This document shows, in pieces, positions 1 through 8,401 of a stretch of DNA of 20,617 nucleotides (position 1 is the first letter of the stretch; each line of letters opens with the position of its first letter). The notes beneath the pieces are model-generated. The model saw nothing but the letters and a program-made list of their open reading frames with translations, made no database searches and was not told the DNA's origin. The position numbers and the translations under genes were made by a program. Source of the stretch: Salisapilia sapeloensis (Eukaryota; Oomycota; Peronosporomycetes; Peronosporales; Salisapiliaceae); assembly GCA_023334545.1 (NCBI GenBank), contig JAADVB010000295.1, forward strand, positions 1-20,617, written 5' to 3'.

Positions 1-357
1 AAAGATTGAGGGTGGGGACGGCGCAAGCGCTCGTCCCCGCTACCAAAAATTCTACTGTGGAGTTACCACGAAGGGCACTCCTGAGCCATTACAGCGCCGG
101 GGTGCAAGGGGCCTGCTCCGGCTCATGCCAACTGCCTCATTGAGCACAGTCGGGCACCAGTCAGGTAAGTATGATTTGATATTGGATAGGATTGGTGTAA
201 TATATAGTTTGAATGTGTTCGAGGGGGTCAGAGCGTGGTTTTGGACAAAAAACCTTTAGAGATTATGCTTTTATTATATTTCACGAGGAACACAGCACGA
301 AAATGACAAACTGTAAAATGCATTGAGACGCAAGCAACACGGTGTCGTGCCCATGTC
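1..357. other. Left-edge region, no assignable gene
   Basis: Bases 1-164 are GC-richer than the AT-rich stretch after them. The frame starting at base 2 on the + strand is open to a TAG at 257-259, and a textbook splice donor (CAG|GTAAGTAT) sits at 162-172. In a neighbouring frame, about 92-164, the translation contains Cys/His-bearing text (GCKGPAPAHANC). This could be the 3' end of a + strand gene entering from the left and convergent with the enzyme that ends at 358, but the good-looking stretches are in different frames and I recognise no family. Bases 165-357 are AT-rich 3' flank of the next gene. Confidence 0.2.
270..275 (-). terminator. Poly(A) signal of the acyl ligase/oxoamine synthase gene
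   Basis: AATAAA on the - strand, about 83 nt past the stop codon at 358, inside an AT-rich stretch. It is the only canonical signal I found in this 3' flank. Confidence 0.4.
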
Positions 358-3300
358 TTAGTTCCTACGACCCTTCCGCTTTCCCTTCTTTGCCTCAACC
401 TTTGTCCAGCCTTCGTCCGCAGGCTGCTTCTTGACGGACTTCTTGCTCTTCTTTTTGCTGGGCGTCTCGACAGGGCTGAGCGCCACCTCGGTGCCTTTTA
501 CATACTGCGTCAGCTTCTTGACAGCTTGCTCCAACTGTTGCCTCTCGTGCAAAACACTAATGAAGAAGCGCAGACGACATTTGCCTTCCTCCACTGCCGG
601 ATGGACGATGGGCTTCACGTTTACGTTCGCCTCTTTGCTTAAAAACTTGGATGCCTGCGCGGTCGCGATCGTACTTCCAAGCACGACGACAATCACAGGC
701 GCTCCTCGTTCTGTGCGTTCACCAATGGGCAGTCCGTTCGCCACACACAAGTCGTAAAAGTAGGACGCCTTGTCCTGCAGTTGCTCCGTCCTCTTGCCAC
801 CCTCCGATTGCATGAGCTCGAGGGACCGGAGCGCGGCGGCCGCGTGCGCCGGACTGAGGCCGACACTGAACACGAATCCACCAGCACAGTGCTTGAGGTA
901 GGAGGCCAGGGCCTTGCTACCGAGAATGAAGCCTCCAACAGAGCCCAGGGCCTTGCTCATCGTTCCCATGCGGACGTCCACGTCTGCCGGATCGCACCCA
1001 AAGTGCTCGACAAGTCCTCTGCCAGTCTTGCCCATGGTGCCGAACGAGTGGGCTTCATCCAGGAAGAGCATTGCCTTGTATTTTTTCTTGAGTTCAATGA
1101 CCTGCGGCAGGTGGACGACGTCGCCGTCCATGGAATACACGCTTTCCACAACTATCAGGACGCGACGGTATTTGAGTCGGAGGGAGCTCAGCATGCGCTC
1201 CAGCGCCTTCATGTCGTTGTGTGGGAACGGCTGAACAGTCGCGCCACTCAGCTTTTGGCCCGAGACGCAAGAGTTGTGGTTGAGCGCATCACATAGAATC
1301 AAGTCCTGGGGACCCACCAGCGCTTCCAACGTCGCCACATTCGCTACCCATCCGCCAACAAATAGTGTCGCTGCTTCGCTCCGGAAGAAACTGCACAGCT
1401 CTCTCTCCAGCGCTTCGTTCACGAGCGTCTGGCCGACGATGGGAGAGGAGCTCATGGTGGATCCGTACTCGTCCACGGCGTCCTGCATCGCCTTGTGCAC
1501 TCTCTTGTCGGATGCATGACCGAGGTAGTTGTACGTGTTAAAGTTCACCTGTTGCCTCTTTTCTTCCGTCAAGGATTCCAAGAACGGCACGTGCAGTCCA
1601 GCGTCGCTAAACTCCTTCATCTGCTGCTGGAGGTACTGCACCTCTGGGAAGGATTTAATGTCAAAAGTGCTCGCATCCACTTCCTCCAGACTGCCTACTT
1701 GCAAGTCGCTCTCGCGCGTCTCTCCAACTTCCACATCGCCAGTGGGAAGACCAGGCGCATGCGCAAGAGCCTCTGGAGTCTCGAACTGGAAGAAAGCGGC
1801 GGGAGGCACGACGCATCCGAGGAATTCGCCCAGCTCCGAGCTCAGTCCGACGAGAGCCACCGAATCGAGTCCAAAGGAAGACCAGCTAGCGTCCGAAGAA
1901 ACTTTCTGGCCGACCTCTTGCTCCAGACGCTCTAGCAACCACTGCAAGATCTGCTCTGGGCTCTTCTCGCCCTCCTCCGCTTTAGCCTTCACAACTTTTT
2001 TCGGAACAGTAGCCTCCACTGACTTGACTGTAGGCTTGTAAACCAATAAAGACTTGAGTTGTCCGTCCTCATACTGCAGCTTAGCGGCACTGCGTTGGAT
2101 CTTGCCACTCGTCGTCTTCGGAATGCCTCTCTGTGGCAGCAAGACCAACGCCTCGCACTTCAGTTGATGCTCACGCAACACTGCACCAGCTACTTGTTGC
2201 GCCACACTCTCTAGATCCGATAGACCGTGACGCACTTCAGCAGCCACTACCAGCACCTCTTCCCCATTCCTTTCGACGCTAAAAGCAGCAGAGCATCCCG
2301 GCCGCATGCCCTCATGAGCATTCTCGACGGTGGCTTCCACGTCCTGCGGCGCAATGTTCCTGCCTCGAACGATAATCAGGTCCTTCAGCCTGCCCGTCAC
2401 GAACAGCTCGTCCTTCCTCAGGAAGCCCAAGTCTCCCGTGCGAAGGTACTCTTGTCCGTTCAGTTCGGCGTGGAACGCCTCCTTAGTTTGCTCTGGACGT
2501 TGCCAGTAGCCTTGTGCGACCGACGGGCCGGACACCCAGATCTCTCCCACCTCGTTCTCCCCCATGGCGCGTCCGTCCCGAACAATCTTCACTTGGAACG
2601 TCGGCGCCGCCTTGCCACAGCTGACGAGCGTCATGCCGTGTCCGTCAATAGCTTTCCTCTGCTTCTCCAACTGTTCCTTGCTAACGTCCAGAATCGTCAC
2701 TTCCTTGCGCACCATCGGGTCTTGGCCAGTGCACACGAGCGTCACTTCCGCTAGGCCGTAGCCAGTGTTAAAGGTCTTGGGGTCGAAGCCGCTCTTTCTG
2801 AATTTGCTCGTGAAAGCGTCTAGACTCTCCCGTCGGATCGGCTCCGCAGCACAAATGGCCTGTTTGAGGCAGCGCAAGTCCATCTTCTCTGCCTTCTCGT
2901 CCGTCGTCTTACGAGCCGCCAAAGCATATCCAAAGTTGGGCGCACAGATGTGCGTCGCCTGGTACGCATCGACGATCCGCATCCACATGCCAGGGTCCTT
3001 GATGAAACTGATGGGCGACATGCTGACGCAGCGAGCTTGGTTGACACACGGCATGATGATGAAACCGACGAGTCCCATGTCGTGGTAAGACGGCAGCCAG
3101 CTCACGAGCGTATCGTCCTTGATGATGCTGTCCCACGTGCGCAGCTGGGCTCGGATGTTGCCATGACTGATCATTATAGCCTTCGGGGCAGCAGTACTGC
3201 CGGACGAGTACTGAAAGAAGGCCAAGTCAGAGCTTTCCAACGCCACTTCCTCAAATTTGTCCTCCAGTCCACTGGCGAGTGCGTCCGTCGAGACCCAAGT

Positions 3301-3936
3301 CACTCCTTCCGGCCAGTTGCTAGTCTTACTCAGCGTCAAGTAGGCTTTGGCCGTCGCCAGTTGGCTCGCCACCTGATACGACCGACACGTCAAGACGCAC
3401 TTGGCACCAGAATCTTCGACCAGTCTCGTGAACTTTGGAAGGTCTTTTGCCAATGTGCCTGGGTACGGAGGGTAGACGGGCACAGCCACTGCGCCAGCGT
3501 AGAGACAGCCCCAGAAGGCCAGGGCAAAGTCAAGTCCAGGAGGGTAGCACAGAGCCACACGATCGCCCTTTTGGATACCGTGTTTTTTCTGCAGACACGC
3601 TGCCACGCGTCTCGCGGCAGCATCCACTTCCGCAAACGAGTAGCTCGTGTCCTCTTTTCCTGCGTCATTCAGAAAAGTGTAGGCGAGCTGTTCGCCAGCA
3701 GCACTCGCAGCCACATTCTTGAGCTCCTGAATGACAGACGTAAAGTCCTCCTTCTTTCCCTTCTTCTTTGCCTTTTTCCCCTTCTTGCCAGTCTTTTTGG
3801 CCTGCGTCACCGGGCGCTCCTTCCGGCATCCGTGGTAGACGCCGGCAGCCATGGCCGAAGCGGAGACGACGGAGGCTGCCGTGATGACTCCTTCGTAGGA
3901 GAGCTGTCCCACGACGTCAGTGATGAGGGAGGACAT
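358..3936 (-). CDS. Fatty acyl-AMP ligase / acyl carrier protein / serine-palmitoyltransferase-like fusion enzyme
   Basis: Single-exon, 1192 residues. Order: a hydrophobic N-terminal segment (about 16-35), a Lys-rich linker (47-62), an adenylating domain (about 68-620), a carrier domain (about 660-725), a PLP-dependent alpha-oxoamine synthase (about 795-1147) and a second Lys-rich tail (1160-1192). Adenylation motifs seen: P-loop YSSGSTAAPK (243-252), WLPSYHDMGL (280-289), GYGLAE (392-397), TGDLG (500-504), GRLKDLIIVRGRN and the catalytic Lys612 in PKTTSGK. The YHDMGL and APNFGYALAARK blocks are typical of fatty acyl-AMP ligases rather than acyl-CoA ligases. The carrier has FGLDSVAL with phosphopantetheine Ser692. 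The PLP domain has TYNYLG, His887, LDEAHS (Asp960, His963) and PLP Lys995 in MSKALGSVGG, resembling serine palmitoyltransferase. Known for the families: FAAL activates free fatty acid and loads it onto the carrier; oxoamine synthases condense acyl thioesters with an amino acid. Inferred: membrane-anchored synthesis of a 3-ketosphinganine-like product. The amino-acid substrate is unknown. Confidence 0.9.
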   Translation of the reverse strand: MSSLITDVVGQLSYEGVITAASVVSASAMAAGVYHGCRKERPVTQAKKTGKKGKKAKKKGKKEDFTSVIQELKNVAASAAGEQLAYTFLNDAGKEDTSYSFAEVDAAARRVAACLQKKHGIQKGDRVALCYPPGLDFALAFWGCLYAGAVAVPVYPPYPGTLAKDLPKFTRLVEDSGAKCVLTCRSYQVASQLATAKAYLTLSKTSNWPEGVTWVSTDALASGLEDKFEEVALESSDLAFFQYSSGSTAAPKAIMISHGNIRAQLRTWDSIIKDDTLVSWLPSYHDMGLVGFIIMPCVNQARCVSMSPISFIKDPGMWMRIVDAYQATHICAPNFGYALAARKTTDEKAEKMDLRCLKQAICAAEPIRRESLDAFTSKFRKSGFDPKTFNTGYGLAEVTLVCTGQDPMVRKEVTILDVSKEQLEKQRKAIDGHGMTLVSCGKAAPTFQVKIVRDGRAMGENEVGEIWVSGPSVAQGYWQRPEQTKEAFHAELNGQEYLRTGDLGFLRKDELFVTGRLKDLIIVRGRNIAPQDVEATVENAHEGMRPGCSAAFSVERNGEEVLVVAAEVRHGLSDLESVAQQVAGAVLREHQLKCEALVLLPQRGIPKTTSGKIQRSAAKLQYEDGQLKSLLVYKPTVKSVEATVPKKVVKAKAEEGEKSPEQILQWLLERLEQEVGQKVSSDASWSSFGLDSVALVGLSSELGEFLGCVVPPAAFFQFETPEALAHAPGLPTGDVEVGETRESDLQVGSLEEVDASTFDIKSFPEVQYLQQQMKEFSDAGLHVPFLESLTEEKRQQVNFNTYNYLGHASDKRVHKAMQDAVDEYGSTMSSSPIVGQTLVNEALERELCSFFRSEAATLFVGGWVANVATLEALVGPQDLILCDALNHNSCVSGQKLSGATVQPFPHNDMKALERMLSSLRLKYRRVLIVVESVYSMDGDVVHLPQVIELKKKYKAMLFLDEAHSFGTMGKTGRGLVEHFGCDPADVDVRMGTMSKALGSVGGFILGSKALASYLKHCAGGFVFSVGLSPAHAAAALRSLELMQSEGGKRTEQLQDKASYFYDLCVANGLPIGERTERGAPVIVVVLGSTIATAQASKFLSKEANVNVKPIVHPAVEEGKCRLRFFISVLHERQQLEQAVKKLTQYVKGTEVALSPVETPSKKKSKKSVKKQPADEGWTKVEAKKGKRKGRRN

Positions 3937-4091
3937 GAGAAATGGATGACTTGGTCGCTGCGGCTCCGATGGTGATGTGCCAACGGGTGATATCAGATAC
4001 TTTCTCTATAGAGTGCCATATGACTACCACCTGAGGACAGCAGATGCAGGTTACTATTAATTACTCTATCTACCTACGGACGGATACTAGG

Positions 4092-5921
4092 CTATCGCTT
4101 GAACAACCGACTAAACTGTGGCCCGGTCGACTTCCCGGGTGCCTTTGCGCTCATAAAAGTACTACCAGGACGATTAAAGCTATCTGTGCGCTGAGGAATA
4201 ACAGGCAGATGATTCGTGTGGTAATCGCCCGAGCGAGGAACGCTTTTACCCCTCGTCGCGACTGATTCCGCTTTCTTGTAGATAGCCGGAAGCTTTGTGC
4301 CTCGATTACCAATTTGCATACTCATCTGAGATGCTCCCACACTTAAAGCTGCTCGTGCCTGCACCGGCGGCTTGCTCACGCCAGCTCGTGACGGGGCCGT
4401 TGTATTGTCTCGACCACCTCCTAAGGTTCTGCCATTACTCAAACCACGTCCATGTACTGGCGCTGGACCTCGTGGAGCTCGATTACTAGGCCGTCGTTGT
4501 GTATTTTGTCCAAACCCTGCACGCATATTCACCGTCGTTGGAGCTCTTCGCACGGCCTCCGTCCGGCGTCCAAATTCCTTCTTCATCGTATCAAACTTTT
4601 GCATGCCAATGTTCGAATGAGGAATCTTTCTTCCGGAAGCGGCACCTACTGCAGGAGCACGCACCATCGGCTTCGTAACGTTCCTTCTCGTATTTGTCGA
4701 CGCGGCCGGCCCGGTCGAGGTTCCCACTCGGCTAGCCCCTGTCGGCCTCGCTGCATTCGCACGTTTGACACCAGAGGGTGTGTTCATTGCATTCGTCCTT
4801 CGCTGGACTGCTGCTTGGCGCTTCTTTGCCATCCAATTCTTCACAACGAGGTCTTGCTTTTGTTTCTCCATCTCCTCCTGCTTCGCTTTCTCTTTCTTCA
4901 AGTACAATCGCTTCTCACGCTCCGTCATTCGACGAAGTTGCTTCTGCTTACTTTCTGGTACAGACGTCAAAAAGGTTCCGTTCGGTCCTCTTGTTCTCGG
5001 AGCTGGCACTCGTCGGTTATTGGTGGCAGGTGCTTTACTTCGCACTTTGCTCACAGAGTACACTGTCTGCGATGGTCGCTGGTGCGCACCGATGGTCTTT
5101 CGCTTGTCGAATCTGACAGTATCCTTGGCCGTCGATGGCGCTCGTTCGGTAAAGTCTGTGCTTTCAAGCTGTCGAATACGTTTCTCCAATTCCATTAGTC
5201 TGTCTAGACTAGAGATGACAGTCTTTGGGTCCATGGCCTCTCGCATGCTAGCGCTTCGATACAGTGCTGGATCGTTCTCTTTATTCTTATCTACACTCTT
5301 CTCTTTAGCGTCCTTGGGCGGTAAGGAACTCGATCGTTGCCTCGAATTGAGCTCCTGAAGACCCTGCTTGAATCGAAATCGTCGCAAGTGCATTTCTTCT
5401 CGCTGAGCCAACTGCCCCTTGAGCTTTTGCAACTGCTGGATCTGACGCTCGGCACTCACTTCCATCCGTTCTTCCTTTTCTTTTTCCTTTTGCTGAAATT
5501 CCTGGAAAAATGCAGAGTTGACGTTCAAAGGCTTGAGCTGTTCATCCTCTACAATCTGCTGGATGCGCTGTGTCTGCTGCAACTTGTCGTTTCGTATCGT
5601 CACTTGCGCTATTTGCGAGTCCTCGGTCTTTGTCCGATTCGTCTTGATAATCGCTGCCTTTAAAGCTGCTTCATTCGCTAACTTGTGCCACTGGAGAAGC
5701 TTCATCTCCTGTTGCAACTCCTCTAGCTGGTTCAGGGGCTTCTGGTAACCTCGCGGCGGCTTCCCTGGGATGAGACTCGCCTGAGCGCTATCTTGCGCAG
5801 GGTTCCCATCAGCAGACGTTTGGATGGGAAGATCAGTCTCTTGGTTTTCCTCTTTGTCCGCCGCTTGCTCATACAGATGCAGCTCCTTGACCCAGTTCGA
5901 AAATTCGGACGCGACCGCCAT
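4092..5921 (-). CDS. Basic coiled-coil protein of unknown function
   Basis: Single-exon, 609 residues; I do not recognise the family. The N-terminal 60 residues are acidic and polar. Heptad-like, charged helical stretches lie at about 63-82, 100-190, 236-256 and 325-375, with a Lys/Glu-rich block EREKRLYLKKEKAKQEE at 334-350. From about 380 to the end the protein is strongly basic (Arg/Lys), rich in Gly, Ala, Pro and Thr, and probably disordered. There are several basophilic-kinase-type Ser sites (RQRSSS, YRSAS, RRPS) and a KEN tripeptide at 214-216. No signal peptide or membrane segment is seen. This composition is common in microtubule- or centrosome-associated proteins, but that is only a guess. 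It lies between two other - strand genes, 155 bp from the one on its left and 182 bp from the one on its right. Confidence 0.75.
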   Translation of the reverse strand: MAVASEFSNWVKELHLYEQAADKEENQETDLPIQTSADGNPAQDSAQASLIPGKPPRGYQKPLNQLEELQQEMKLLQWHKLANEAALKAAIIKTNRTKTEDSQIAQVTIRNDKLQQTQRIQQIVEDEQLKPLNVNSAFFQEFQQKEKEKEERMEVSAERQIQQLQKLKGQLAQREEMHLRRFRFKQGLQELNSRQRSSSLPPKDAKEKSVDKNKENDPALYRSASMREAMDPKTVISSLDRLMELEKRIRQLESTDFTERAPSTAKDTVRFDKRKTIGAHQRPSQTVYSVSKVRSKAPATNNRRVPAPRTRGPNGTFLTSVPESKQKQLRRMTEREKRLYLKKEKAKQEEMEKQKQDLVVKNWMAKKRQAAVQRRTNAMNTPSGVKRANAARPTGASRVGTSTGPAASTNTRRNVTKPMVRAPAVGAASGRKIPHSNIGMQKFDTMKKEFGRRTEAVRRAPTTVNMRAGFGQNTQRRPSNRAPRGPAPVHGRGLSNGRTLGGGRDNTTAPSRAGVSKPPVQARAALSVGASQMSMQIGNRGTKLPAIYKKAESVATRGKSVPRSGDYHTNHLPVIPQRTDSFNRPGSTFMSAKAPGKSTGPQFSRLFKR

Positions 5922-6068
5922 TCGTATCGGGGAAGGCTGAATTCGACTTGTCTCCTCGTCGGACCAAAGGACACAAATCTATTTTTGATCTTGAACAACT
6001 ACTTCACGTGCTTATACGACTGCGCGTTGCTGCAAAGAAGATTTAGGAAAGTTACCAACGAAAAGTGG

Positions 6069-6074
6069 TTTATT
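6069..6074 (-). terminator. Poly(A) signal of the sugar transporter
   Basis: AATAAA on the - strand about 30 nt beyond the transporter stop codon at 6104-6106, a typical distance for a eukaryotic 3' end. Confidence 0.5.
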
Positions 6075-6103
6075 TTCTCTCCTACGTTATCCTCACTTCT
6101 CAC

Positions 6104-7870
6104 CTACTGCATGTGCTTCATGTCGGAAGTGATCTCGTCGATCGTCTTGCCCTTCGTCTCCGGCACATATCGGATCATAAAGAGCAGCGCTGCGATCAAG
6201 ATGGCAGCAAACGGCATGAACACGAGCTCGTTCAGCGCAGACTGGAGACTGGGGAAGACGAGGCCGACGAGGAAACTGCAAATCCAATTCACCATCGTCG
6301 CGATGCTCATGGCCGTCGGGCGAGGTGCAGCCGGGAACATCTCGGCCACGATGAGCCACGGGATGGGACCGAGGCCGATCTCAAAGAACCATACAAAGCA
6401 CATGACGCCGCCGACGCTGACTAGGTTGGCGAATGGTAGCAGTTTAAACAATCCAAGTGTCAGGACGATGCAAGAGACGATCATCCCTCCAGCAGAATAC
6501 ATGAGCAGAGGTCGACGTCCGGCCGTGTCCATCAGTCCGAGAGCGACACCCGTCGAGATGACATTAATCGTACCGACGAGACATGTGCCGACGAGAGGGT
6601 TGGCCAGTCCGACGTTGCTAAAGAACATGTTGGCGTAGAACATGACTGCGTTGATACCACTGAGCTGCTGCGCCATTTGCAATACAACGCCGACGACGAG
6701 AGGGAAACGGATGCTCTTGTCCTTGAGCACAGTCATAATACCAACGTCCGACCCGGTCTCGTTATCGTCTGCAGAGCAGATGCTGTCAATCTCTTCGTAC
6801 ACGTCGTTAGACCCTCGGAGACTGCGCAGCACTTCGGCAGCTTCTTTCGGCTGGTTCTGAGTCAACAGCCAACGCGGACTCTCCACCAACAGTGTCGAAA
6901 GGGCGATTTGAATGAGACCAGGCACGGCAGTGAAGCCAAGGAGGAATCTCCATCCAGGCTGGGCCAGTCCTTCGCTCGGAGCAGAGAAGCCGAACGCTAG
7001 CAGATCGGCGATCAAGATACCCGTGACCATGGCGAACTGGTATCCTGTGCCGAGAGCACCTCGCAAGTTTGGAGGAGCCAGCTCACCAAGGTACAGAGGG
7101 ACGATGACACTGACAGTGCCAGACGCAAAGCCGACGAGGAATCGCCCGACGGAGAGCATGGCCATGTTGAGCGCACCGCCCATGAGGCAGCCAGCAATGA
7201 TGAAGAGCAATGCGTCTGCCAACAACGCCTTCTTACGTCCTAGAACTGTACTGACTTTGCCAGCTGAGAGGGAGCCCAACGGACCTCCAATGGCAAAGAT
7301 CGATACACAGACTGCCCACTCGAGGTCCGAGTGTCCTGGGAAGACGAGATTGGCATCCACCGCACCTGTGACACCCGTATTGAAGCCGAATTGGAAGGCA
7401 GAGATGAGGGCCACCAGACACGACAAGAGCAGCGGCCATGTGTACCCCGGCTCAGGGAACTCGTCCGGCTCTCCAAGCAGAGGCTGCTCCTCTCCTCTCT
7501 ACATGTCGTCCGTTAGTACGCTGGATTCGTATAACGTTACTTTAATATATTCCTACCTTGACGAGGTCGGTGAACGAACCCCAGGAACTTCTGCTTTTCA
7601 GATTCGAGTAGCTACGCTCGCGCTGGAAGGACTGCCGGCGCATACCGGCGAGTGCCATGAAAGGCAGCTCCTGGTAGAGCCTCTTCTGCTCCTCGACTGC
7701 ATTGCATGAGGTCAGCTAGATGGCATGTCGACTAAAAATGTAGTGGTCGCACCATAAAAGTAGAGATTTTGGGCCGTATTCGATCGCTTTTTGAGCCCCT
7801 CCTGCTCCTTGATCTGGGCCCAGGACCCGTACTGGGTCCCGATCGCGACGTCACTCTTGCTTGGCTTCAT
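6104..7870 (-). CDS. Sugar (glucose/hexose) transporter, major facilitator superfamily, 3 exons
   Basis: Exons 7753-7870, 7557-7696 and 6104-7498; introns of 56 nt (7697-7752) and 58 nt (7499-7556), each GT...AG, with CTGAC and TACTAAC branch sites. The joined protein is 550 residues. Its transmembrane core begins near residue 108 and carries sugar-porter signatures: GRKK (173-176), GRFLVGFASG followed by PLYLGELAPP, VESPRWLL (291-298), QQLSGINAV (363-371, with the QLS triplet of glucose-preferring GLUTs), GRRPLL, GPIPWLIVAEMFP (463-475) and PETKGKT (532-538). Twelve hydrophobic helices are expected. The ~107-residue cytosolic N-terminus is Arg/Ser-rich (RRQSFQRERSYS) and has an acidic dileucine EEQPLL (89-94). 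The ATG at 7868-7870 was chosen because it gives an open frame that joins in phase through both introns. The gene is head-to-head with the amino acid permease. Substrate preference is inferred. Confidence 0.88.
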
Positions 7871-8401
7871 CTCTCTCTAGTACGGTAGACGAGTTCGAAA
7901 GTGTCAAAACGCTCGTCGCGGCAGAAGACAGCGCGATAATTTGTGCTCGCGACTGAAGATGAAAGATCGTGCATCGTAACGGTTCATCATACTTACTCCA
8001 AGTGTGCGACGTGCGCCATACGTTCTCGCTGATGGAGGTATCTTCAGAGGTTGCTGGACGCTCGGCAGGTCGACCGAAGGTGCGTGAGGAAACCTAGAGG
8101 AAAGTGACCGGAAGGTGGACCTGGGTGTTATCGAGCACAAAAGGCAGTGCCACATCGGAGCAATTCACACTGGCAAAGTGACAAGACAGCATCTGCATTT
8201 CCACTACGACAAGCGTATTTACTACCAAGTCCCCCGAAGGCATTACTGGTACTCAACATCTCTTGCCACTCCTACTTCAATCCGCGTGCACATGCATATA
8301 CACTGAACGAGCTGTTCTTAACTTGATCTTATCCGTAGTCACCTCGTCGTCATCTTAGACTAGTCGTCCAAGTCTAGCCAGCTCTTTCCGAAGGAATAAG
8401 C
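7871..8401. promoter_or_regulatory. Divergent intergenic region between sugar transporter and amino acid permease
   Basis: The 531 bp separate two start codons pointing away from each other, so it must hold both promoters and both 5' leaders. On the + strand CCACTCCT at 8266-8273 fits the oomycete initiator pattern YCAYTYYY, 129 bp upstream of the permease ATG. No convincing match lies close to the sugar transporter start. Short open frames on both strands in this stretch have no recognisable features. Confidence 0.45.

Noticed and set aside
2950-3975. 341-codon open frame on the + strand
   Set aside because: It lies antisense to the acyl ligase domain with all its motifs; the + frame has no recognisable domain.
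5922-5998. Upstream extension or extra exon of the basic coiled-coil protein
   Set aside because: The open frame there is in another phase and has no splice sites that join it.
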